Positions 1-9,550 of a stretch of 64,000 nucleotides of DNA are shown here, piece by piece (position 1 is the first letter of the stretch; the number at the start of each line of letters is the position of its first letter). This DNA is from Cyanophora paradoxa. Its lineage: Eukaryota > Glaucocystophyceae > Cyanophorales > Cyanophoraceae. Location: contig QPMI01000061.1 of the NCBI GenBank assembly GCA_004431415.1, forward strand, positions 62,001 to 126,000, read 5' to 3'. A program made the translations under genes and the position numbers. The notes beneath the pieces were generated by a model. It saw only the letters and a list, made by a program, of their open reading frames with translations. It was not told the DNA's origin and did not search any database.

Positions 1-3000
1 CCGCTTGAGGGCGGGGCCGGGGAGGGCGAGGAAGCGGACTTCGTGTCGATGCGGCGCATGCGCTGGTCCCTCTGGCGCCTCACCCTCTTCGCCCTCGTCT
101 CGCTCCTCTCTGGCGGCCTCCTCCCCCTCGTCCGCCCGCCCCGCCCGCCCCCAGCGACGCCAGAGCTCATCCCTCGCTCCGGTGCGCGCGCAGGCGGCCT
201 CGCAGTTCCCCGCGATCCTCGCGTACGGGACGAAGCGGACGTGCCGGGAGGACGAGCCGTGCAGCAGTGTTCTCCTCCTCTCCCAGAGCGGGCGCTATAG
301 CGAGCACCCGATCCGCACGCGCGCGTGGCAGTCCTCGAAGGAGATGGGCCTGGTGGCGGCCAAGGAGCGCGAGCGCGTCTCCTACTTCAGCTACCAGTTC
401 AAGCGCTTCTCCAAGGTCGCCGAGGACCGCTTCGCCCGCATGCGGCGCGCCCCCGCCCCGCCCGCCCGCGCCCCGCCCCCGCCCCTCACCCCGCCCCGGC
501 AGGTACGTGGTGGAGCGCCCGCTGGGGATCCTGGTCTCGGAGGTGGGGCGGGGCCTCTCCTTGGAGCAGGCGCGCCGCCGGGCCCTCCTCTTCGGGTGCC
601 GCCCCTCGCCCCACCCCGCCCCCGCGCGCCCCGTCGAGCAGCGCGGCGGGGGGGCGGGCGCAGGCCGAACGAGCTGCGGGCGCACGTGCCGGGCGTTCTC
701 GTCTCCTTCGTCAGCAAGCTCTTCCGCCCCATGTTCCTCTTCCAGGCCTTCACCTTCTCCGTCTGGATCGCCGAGGAGTACTACCCGTCCGCCCCCCCCT
801 CCCCCCGCCCGCCCCGCCCTCGGGCCTCCCCCGAGGGCCCCCTGTGCGCGCAGGTACGGGTCGTTCGTGATCGCGCTGACGTTCGCGTCGCTCCTGTGGG
901 AGCTCTACGTCGAGCGCACGCAGTGCGCGCGCCCCCCGCCCCGCCCTTCCCCCCTCGCCGCCCCCTCACCCACCGGCCCCGCCCCCGCAGGGCCGCCCGC
1001 CTCGACCGCCGGCTCGTGCAGAAGGCGCGGTCGCCGAGGCCCCTCCGCGCGCCCCGGTGCCTCGCTGAGGGCGGGGCGGGGCGGGGCGCAGGAGAGCGTG
1101 GTGGCGGTGCGGGACGGGCGGAGGTGCGGGTCCCCTCGGTGCGCCTCGTGCCGGGCGACGTCCTCCTCCTCGACCGCCCGGGGCCCATCCTCGCCGACCT
1201 CGGTCCGCCCCGCTCCCCGGCCCACCCGCCCCCCCCCCCCCCCCCCAATCCCCCCCCAACCCGCCCCGCCAGTCCTGCTCTCGGGCCCCGACTGCCTGGT
1301 GGACGAGTCGAACCTGCGGGGCGTGGCGATGCCGATCTCGAAGCAGCCGCTGGCGCCCGTGGCGGCGGCGGCGCCCGGCGTGCGCTTCGAGCCGGCTGAG
1401 CACGCCTCCCACGTCCTCCTCTCCGGCACCCAGCTCCTCCAGATCAGGCCCGCCCCCCGCCCCTCCGCCCGCTCGCCCCGCCCCGCGCGAGCTGAGCTGC
1501 GCCCCGTGCGCTCGCAGCCCGGCGGGGGAGGGCGGGGAGGGGCGGGTGCGGGCGCTGGTCTTCCGGACGGGTTTCCAGACAGAGAAGGGCTCCTTCTTCC
1601 ACCGCATCCTCTTCCCGCGCCGCCCCGGCCGCAACATCCTGGCCGACATGTACCAGTACTACTCGCTGATGCTCTGCATGGCGGTGGTCACCTTCTTCAT
1701 CGCCCTCTCCAACTACACCCGCAACGCCGAGGGGCCCCTCTCCGCCTCCGCCCTCTTCCTCTCCTGTGCCGACATCGCCACCGTCCGCCCCGCCCCCGCC
1801 CCCCGCAACCCCCGGCCCCGCCCCCGGCGCCCGCCCCTCACGCCCCTCCTTCAGATCGCCATCCCGCCGGCCCTCTTCCTCCTCCAGGGCCTGGTCGTGG
1901 TGCGTGGACCCCCTCGCCGCCTCGCGGGGGCGCCGGCGCGAGGGGAGGGGCCAGATCGTGGGGCGGGTGCGGCTGGAGCGGCTGGGGTGCCAGGTGGGGG
2001 ACCCCTACCGCATCTCCGCCGCCGGCCAGTGCGACACCATGTGCCTTGACAAGGCGCGCCCGCCTCTCGCCCCCCGCGCCGCACGGGAGCTGAGCGTTGC
2101 GCAGACGGGGTGCCTGACGTCGGAGAAGCTGGAGTTCGCGGGGGCGCAGCCGGCCCTCCGCGGGGCCTTCCGCGAGGTCATGGCCCAGTTCCTCCCGGTG
2201 CCGTATCCCCCCGCAGGCGTCTCCTCGCCCCGCCTCGAGCCCCCGGGGCCGGGCAGGGGTCGGCCCCCGAGCTGCAGCGGTGCCTGGCGGCGAGCCACGG
2301 GCTGCTCCCCGGGCAGGAGGCCCAGGGCATCAACGCCGTCGACTCCGAAACCTTCTCCGGCTCCGGCTTCGTTCGCGCCCCGCGCCCCGCGCCCGAGTCC
2401 CGCCGGCCTTACCGCCCCGCCGGCCGGCAGACGCTGGTGCAGCCGGACCGGAGCAAGGAGCGGCAGCGGCACGCGCTCGCCATCGCCAAGCCGCCAGCCA
2501 GCGTCCAGGGGCCCGACGGTGCGCCGCACGCGCCCGGCCGGCCGAGGCCCCTCGAGGCGAGGCGGGGCGGCGCAGACGACGGGGAGGAGCTGGTGCTGCT
2601 GCGGCGCTTCGACTTCGACGCGCGGCTGCGGTGCGCGTCGGTGCTCGCGATGGGCATCCGCACCGCCTCCCTCCGCTCCTTCGCCAAGGGCGCCCCCGAG
2701 GCCATCCGGCCCCTCTGCCTCCCCCACACCGGTCCGCCCCCGCGCCGGGCCCCCCGCCGGGCCCCCATGCCGGCGGGGCGGGGCGCTGAGGGGGCGGGCA
2801 GTGCCAGCGAACTTCGACAAGGTGCTGCACGCGCACCAGGCGGCGGGGCTCTTCGTGCTCGCCTGCGCCTCGCGGACCCTCCCCTTCCTCTCGCCCCCGG
2901 AGGTCCTCGCCTTCCCCCGCCGCGAGGCTGAGTCCCACCTCGAGTTCTGCGGGTCCGCCCCCGAGCCCCGCCCCCTCGGAGCCCCGCCTCGCTCGCCCGC

Positions 3001-5536
3001 TCACCCGCCTCCCCGGCAGGTTCGTGCTGCTGAGGAACCCCGTCAAGCCGCAGGCGTCGGCCCTGATGGCGAGCCTCGGACAGGCCGCCGTCCGCCCCGT
3101 CGTCGTGCGCCTTCCCCCCGCCGGCCCCCTGCCCCCGGGGCCGGCCTGTGAGCTCGGCGGCGGGGCGGCAGGTGACGGGAGACTCGCTGCTGACGGCGGT
3201 GGCCGTCTCGCGCGGCTGCGGGCACCTCGCCCCCGACGCCCGCGTCTTCGTCGTCGACCTCGACCCCGCCTGCCCGCCCCGCCTCCACGCCCCGCCTCTG
3301 CTGCGGTTTCGATTGCGACGGGGCGCGCGCGCAGCGGTCGAGGGGCGGCGGGCGGTGGCGGCGGGGGAGAAGCGGGACGAGGAGGCGGACGAGGTGGAGG
3401 TGCTGGTGTACAACGCGAGCGACCCGTCGCGCCTGCTCGACCTCCGCGACACCCTCGACGAGGAGGAGGGCGCCCCCTCGGCCTTCGCCGTCTCGGGCTC
3501 CGCGCTCGCCTTCATGCGGCGGCGCGTGGCGCTGGCGCAGCGCCTCGCGGAGGAGGCGCTCGCGGCGGACGACGAGGGGGCGCTGGAGGCGTGGGACGAG
3601 GCCGAGGCCCTCCGGCACCTCTTCCTCCGCCTCCTCGAGCGGGCGGCGCTCTTCGCGCGGGTGACGCCCGAGGAGAAGGGCCGCCTGGTGCACGACCTCG
3701 AGCACGAGCTCGGGCACCGCGTCGCCGTCGTCGGGGACGGCCTCAACGACTGCGCCGCCCTCCGCGAGGCCACCGTCGGCGTCGCCGTCGCCAACACCGA
3801 GGCCTCCACCGGTCCGCCCCGCCTCGCCCGCCCCGCGCCCCGGGGCCCGTGGGCGCGCCGGGCCGCCCACGCGCCTCCCCCGCCCCAGTCGCCTCGTTCA
3901 CGTCCGTCAAGCGGAACCTCCTCGGCGTGCGCCGCGGCCCCTGCACGGCCCCTTTGCCCGCGCCGCCTGGCCCCCGACCGCCGGCGCGCAGTGCGGGGAC
4001 GTCATCCGGCAGGGCCGCTGCACCCTCTCCTGCAGGTCGCGCCCGCCGCGCCCGCCCTCGCCCCCCGCCCCCCCCCCCCCCCCCAAAAAAAGCTCACGCC
4101 CCCCCCCCCGCCCCCCCCCCCGAACGCAGCTACACGCTCTTCAAGTTCATGGTCCGGCGCTCCCCGCGCCGCTGCCCGGCGCGCGCTCCGAGGCTCTGAC
4201 GGGGCGCGCGGCGGCGCCCACGGCAGGCGGTCTGCAACTGCATGCAGCTCATGTGGGCCCTGCGCCTCAACTACATAAGCCAGCAGGTGCGCCCGAGCCG
4301 CGCACTATTGAACGACTGGCTGCTGATCTCCGACCGCCCCCCTCCAGTTCTCGGCCACACAGGTGCGCCCGAGGCGCGCCCGGCTTGCGCCCGCCCGCTC
4401 TGACCCCGCGCAGTACCTCTGGCACAACCTCGGCATCGTCTTCCCAAACGGTCCCCCCTCCCACCCTGTCCGGTCGGCCCCCTCCTGACTTCGGCCGCCG
4501 CAGCGATCACGATCTCGCTCTCGCCGCCGCTGCGGCGCCTGACGCCGAACCGGCCGCGCTCGTACCTGGTGAACCTGGTGGTGACGGCGGTGTGCCAGCT
4601 GGCCATCGCGGGGGCCGCCTTCGGCGCCGTCCAGCACCTCGTCGCCGAGCGCTTCCCCGCCCCGCCGGGCACCCTCGGCGCCCCGCAGCTGGCGTCGGCG
4701 GCGTGGCTGGTGGGCAACGTGCAGTTCTTCGCGGCGGCCTTCGCGGTGTACAGCTACCGCCCGGACGAGCAGTTCCGGGAGCCGCTCTACAAGGTATTCA
4801 TTCGACACTCGAAGACTGTTGTCGGAACATTATCCTGATGTTTGGTTTAGAACCCCGTCTACGTCGTCTTCTCGCTGGCGCACTTCGGGGTCTCCTCCTG
4901 GCTCCTCCTCGCCGACGCCCCGGGCCTGGGGGAGCTCTTCGGGCTCGTCCCCCTCGGCGACGACCAGCTCTTCCGCCTCCTCCTCTGGGGCATCGGCGCC
5001 GCCCAGACCGTCGCTGCCATGGCCGTCGAGCGCTACGTCGTGGGGCCCCTCACCCCCCGCCTCCGCGACGCCGCCCGCGCCGCCGGCCGCGCCCTCCGCT
5101 CCGCCGCCGAGTCCCTCCAACGGTGCTCCCCGCCCCGCGCCCCTGCCCCGGGTGGACGCGCCTCGACGCGGGGCGGGGCAGGCGGTGGATCGCGTTCGCG
5201 AGCGGTGCGGAGCTGCAGGACGCCGCGGCGCACGACGAGGTCGCCCGCCCCCGCTTCTCCCTCGCCTACGACCGCCCCGCCCCGGGCCCCGCCTCGGGCC
5301 CTTCCCGCCTCGCCCGCCCCGGGCCCCGCGGCGCCGCTCTCCGCCCTCGACGCGGCGGCGGAGGCGGCGGTGGCGGCGGTCGAGGGCCGGGCCGCCTCCC
5401 CGGCGGCCGGCCCCGCGCGGGCGCGCGTCGCCAAGCGCGTCTCCATGGCCTCCGCCGCCTCCGAGCCCTCCGACCTCGAGGCCGGGCCGCCCCGCCGCCC
5501 TCCCGCCCCGCCACCCCCTCGGCCCCGCCGCCCGCC

Positions 5537-5570
<34 letters not shown>

Positions 5571-5865
5571 GCGCTCGCGCTCGCGCTCGCTGCGGCGGAA
5601 CGCATCGACGGGGGCGGGGCGGGGGGCGGCGAGGGGCGCGCGGGCGCTCGCGAGGACGAACACGCAGTCGAGCGCCCAGACGGGTGCGAGCGCGGAGGCG
5701 GCCGCGGCCGAGCGGCCGCGCGTCGGCTTCGGGGCGCGCGGGGCATCAATCCGGCGGACGCGGTCGCTGGCGGGGCGGACGGTCTCGCAGGCATCGGGGG
5801 CCGCCTCCCTCGGCGGGGGCCCCACCGACGAGGACTTCACCGAGACGGACGCCACCTGGATCTGA
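1..5865 (+). CDS. P5B-type cation/polyamine-transporting P-ATPase (ATP13A2/3-like), 5' partial
   Basis: Multi-exon gene cut at its 5' end by the window; stop TGA at 5863-5865. P5B ATPases (ATP13A family) are endolysosomal transporters, polyamine exporters in animals. Motifs in order: N-terminal hydrophobic segment near 60-125; YFSYQFKRF (~390); dephosphorylation loop DESNLRG near 1300; TM4 with IPPALF (~1860); phosphorylation site DK|TGCLT, split by a GC-AG intron at 2054-2104; KGAPE (~2686); VTGDSLLTA (~3172); hinge GDGLNDCAAL (~3733); then the C-terminal membrane helices (4100-5040). The tail (5060-5865) is Arg/Ala/Pro-rich low complexity. Introns at 445-502 and 1025-1091 also have GC donors. 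Two deviations from the family: DKTGCLT instead of DKTGTLT, and PPALF instead of PPALP. The frame around 1117-1124 needs one extra base to run from VVAVRDGR into SVRLVPGD. Family assignment is secure; the substrate is not shown by sequence. Confidence 0.9.
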
Positions 5866-6155
5866 CGTCTCGTTTCTGCTTTTTCGCATTCCACTAGGTT
5901 AAGTAAGCGTAGGATGCAATCATGAATAGCAAAGTACGCATTCGGAGTAGATTAAGACCGGGTGGTTAGCGTTCAGCTCGGAGTATTTCGATCCAGTTCT
6001 TTTTCGCAGCAGGGATCTGCAAAATATTGTGTTGCCTGCATTCAAGTATTGCTTGCGCAGTTGGAGGGCCCGGGCCCGAAGTCTCATTGTGAAATGCGCA
6101 CTCGCATTTGAAAGAAGGCGCAGAGAAAGTCTGGAGCAAAGGCGCGGGACTAAGG
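5866..6155. other. convergent intergenic gap
   Basis: This 290-bp stretch lies between two convergent stop codons. It is less GC-rich than the flanking genes and holds no supported ORF. It presumably contains both 3' UTRs and polyadenylation sites. Confidence 0.6.
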
Positions 6156-9100
6156 CTAGCGGCCGCTGTCGTAGTAGGGAGGGGGCGGCCCCCGCGGGGG
6201 AGGGGGCCCGTGTGGGGGTGGGGAGAAGGAGCGGTCGCTCGGGTAGGAGTGAGGCGGGGGGTACGGGGGCCCGGAGCGGTCGGGGCCGTACCCGAAGTTG
6301 GAACGGCGAGGGGGGCTGTGGGGGCGCGACCCGAAGCCGCTGGAAGGGCCGTAGGTCGGGGAGCCGCGGGGTGGGGGGTACTCGCGCGGGGCCGCGCGCG
6401 GCGGGGGGCTGGGGGATTGGGGCGGAGGAGGGCTCCAGCGGGAGCCGCCTGCAAGGGGCGTCAGGGGCGGCCGTGGCGCGCGGGAGGGAAGGCGGCGCAC
6501 GGGGCGGAGAGATGGGCTCCGGCTCGAACGCGTAGGGGCGGTTGCGGGGCATAAAGGGCTCCTGCAGGCGCCGCTCCCGCTCTCGCTCGCGCTCGCGCTC
6601 GCGCTCGCGCTCCCGAATCTCGCGCATCTCGCGAAGCTCGCGCAGGTCCCGCGGCGTTTCCCGATCCCAGTCCCGGTCCCGAGCGTCCCTCCTCGGCGGA
6701 GGCGGCGGCACCTGCGTCGCCGTCAACCGCCACGGCCGATGGGCGGGGCCGGGCGGGCGAGGGTGGCGCGCACCGGCATGCGGGTCGGGTCGAAGGGGGC
6801 GCGCTCAAAGCCGGGTCGGTCGCGGTCCGAGGAGCGGTCGCGGGGCGGGGGCGGCGGGCGGGGCATGCGGGCGGCGTCGAGGTCGCTGGCGCGGTCCGGG
6901 CCGCGGTCCCAGCCGGCCTCCCGCTCCCGCTCCCGCGGCGGCATCGAGATGGACGGCGGCAGGGACCCCCGGGGGGGCGGAGACGGGCCGCCCCGCACCG
7001 GCGGCGACGGGCTGCTGCGGCTGCTGACCGGGGGCCCCCAGCCGCCAGCCGGGAGCACGTCCCGCTCCCGATCGCGCTCCCGATCTCGATCCCGTTCGCG
7101 GTCGCGCTCCCGGTCGCGGTCCCGCTCCCGCTCCCGCTCCCGTTCTCGCTCCCGCTCGCGCTCCCGCTCCCGCTCCCGTTCGCGCTCGCGCTCCCGCTCG
7201 CGCTCGCGTTCGCGTTCGCGGAAGGCTGCGGTGCCGGGAGTCATGGCTTTGAGCTCGGGGCTGCCGCCTGGCGTCGAGCTGGAGCTGGCGCGACCTATCC
7301 TGTCCAGCGGCACTTCACCAGGTTCGCCAGTCGTGCCGGAGGCTCCCGCTGCCCCGCTGCCGACGCCACCGGTCGCAGCGCCGCTTCCGCCGGCGCCGCT
7401 GAGGGAGGCGCCGGGCTTGGCTGCCGCGGCGGCAATGGCAGCTGCCATGGCCTGCACAGGGGAAACGATGTTCATCTTGACGGGAATCGCGTTGGCGCCA
7501 GCGACGGGCGGGCGACCCACAGCGTTGCTGCCCGATGCCACCCCGACGCCCGCTTCGGAGAGGCGCGTCTCGCCGGCGGAGGAGTCCGACGAGGCGCCGC
7601 CGGCAAAGGACGAGGCGGCGACGGCTGCTGCTGCAGGGTTCATGCCGGCGGCGATGCTGACGGCGCGCTGCAGGAAAAGCTGCTGCTGCTGCTGAATGGC
7701 AGCAGCCAGGGAGAAGGAGAGCTGGTGGGGCGGTTGGCCCAACTTCGAGGCCGCCGCAGCCGCCGCGGCAGCGGGGGCGTTCGCGGGGGGGAGGGGCGCC
7801 GCGAAGGGCGCCGCGAGGCTCGCAAGCTGAGCGGCAAGCACTGCGCCCGCCAGCGTGATGTTGGCGGGCACCCCGGGCGTCGATGCTGGCACGGCACAGG
7901 CGCTCGGCGCGGCTGCGGCGGCTGCTACTGTTGTGGACGGGCCAGGCGGCGGAGACGGGGCCAAGGCCTTTTCAGAGGATGCGGCAGCTGCTGCATCGGC
8001 TTCGGGGGGAGGGCTGGCGCGCGGCGTGAGGCTGGAGGCAGGAGCCGGAGCCGAGCTGAGGGCTGGGGTGGAGGCGGTCCGGTGGAAGGTGGAGGGCGAG
8101 CCCGTCGCCGCGGCTAGGGCGGCGGAGAAGGTGTACGGGCCAGGCGTCGGGGAGGAGGCGGGCGCTGATGTCGGCGAGGGAAGCGCGGTGGGCCGGACGG
8201 GCGTCGGGAAGGCGCCTGGGGATTGAGATGGAGGAATGGAGATCCCTCCGGGGATGGAGATGGCCCGCCGAAGGGGAGACGGGGCTGGAGGAGAGGGAGC
8301 TGGCCGCGCTTTGGAAGAGCTCTGCGATAAAAGAAGATCAGATGCGGACCCAGTAACCAAAGAAGGCGGCGGCGCGCACAGCGGCCGCTGTGCTGGAGCT
8401 GGCACTCGGAGACGACAATCCCGTGAGAGATCCACACGAGCCGACGGCAGGAACAGTTCCAGAGGGCGTCCTGGGCAGCCCAGGACCACGTGGAGTGCTG
8501 CCCGCTCCAGAAGATGTCGGCGACACGCTGGGCGCTGTTGGTGGATGTATGCCGAGCTGGCCCGGCGTCTTCTCCTGCGTCATAGGAGTATCCTCTGATG
8601 CTCTGAGGCGGCCCGATCGTAAGGGCCGCGCTGGCGGACATGGAGGGTTTGACCGGGTCGCCGCACCGCCGGCTTCTTGCTTCTTCGGACGCGCGCGGAG
8701 TTTGCGCCGGAGTTTGGCCGGACTTTGCGCGATCTACCTCGCCGCGTTTGGCCTCTTCTTGCGCGAGGACCTACGCAGCCGGTTGTCATGGAGGCGGATG
8801 TCGTCAATGCGGACGGCACACCTGCTTCAGGAGCACGAAAAGCTGGTGTTTGATGTCTGTGAAGGTATCGATCTTTGTTTGCAAGATCGCCTTCCGGTCC
8901 ACACTGTCGTTCCGGTCGCGCATGCTGCTCTCCGCCTCCAGCACATCATCATCGATGCCTTCGTCCTCTTTTCTCCGCTGTTTTTCAACCTTATCGAGCT
9001 CTGCGAAGAAGAAGTCAATGCGACATGCCCGCGTTTGCGGAAATCAAGAAAAGGAAGGGCGACCTGCGGGTCGCTCGGCAACTGCCCCCGAGCCGTCTCC

Positions 9101-9343
9101 AGACGCCAGATTCGCTTCGATCGCTCGAGCTGCCGCTTCCAATGCTGCCTGCGCGGCCGCCTTTGCCGCTGCTCTTGAATCAGCAACACGATCGAATTCA
9201 CAATTTGAAAAACGCCTTCGCCGACCCTGTTCCTGGAGCTCGGCGATTCGTTGTCTTGCGAACGACACCCGGATTGCCTCCGCCTTGATCTTAGGGTCCG
9301 GGGCTTTCGGCTGAGCCGCCTTGGTCGAACGCCGCGGCGGCAT
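6156..9343 (-). CDS. RE/RD-repeat, Pro/Ser/Ala-rich protein with N-terminal coiled coil
   Basis: Seven exons joined in frame: 9064-9343, 8822-9000, 8738-8770, 8380-8682, 6774-8321, 6501-6711, 6156-6448 (948 aa). The N-terminal ~165 residues are charged and helical (KIKAEAIRVSFARQRI; later TDIKHQLFVLLKQ) and probably a coiled coil. The middle is Ala/Pro/Ser low complexity with a short Gln tract. It is followed by a long run of alternating Arg-Glu and Arg-Asp (7057-7218), a second RE run (near 6575-6615), and a Pro/Ser/Gly/Tyr-rich tail. Alternating-charge RE/RD tracts are typical of nuclear RNA-processing proteins, so an mRNA-processing role is an inference only. No RRM or other catalytic domain was seen, and I do not recognise the family. 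Start chosen because MPPRRSTKAAQ opens the conserved-looking helical segment and lies 207 bp from the divergent PrimPol start. Confidence 0.75.
7057..7218. repeat. low-complexity CG(C/A)TC(C/G) hexamer-like tract coding RE/RD dipeptides
   Basis: About 160 bp of repeated cgctcc/cgctcg/cgatcc hexamers inside the RE-rich gene. On the minus strand they read as alternating Arg-Glu and Arg-Asp. The units are interrupted by synonymous changes, so it is a diverged coding repeat rather than a fresh microsatellite. Confidence 0.85.
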
Positions 9344-9550
9344 CGCGACGGGAGCCTCCGCCCGCCCTCCAGACCGTCGCGAATTTGCTCACCAATTCCT
9401 GCTTCGTATCATCTACGCGTAGAGGTTGCTGCGTGAGCGCTGTCTTCGCGTTGAGCTGGGGTACACAGTCTTTGAAGCTCCGATTTTGAACGGGGCGACC
9501 GGTTCTGCCAGCTCGCACTCCGCGATGATCCGCTTCGTCTTGGACACGCA
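9344..9550. promoter_or_regulatory. bidirectional promoter region between RE-rich gene and PrimPol
   Basis: A 207-bp gap separates two divergent start codons. No TATA box was identified. A shared promoter is inferred from geometry alone. Confidence 0.4.

Noticed and set aside
5-1399. Long plus- and minus-strand frames overlapping the P-ATPase exons
   Set aside because: At this GC content stop codons are rare in every frame. Only short stretches that match the P5 ATPase and change frame at introns carry signal.
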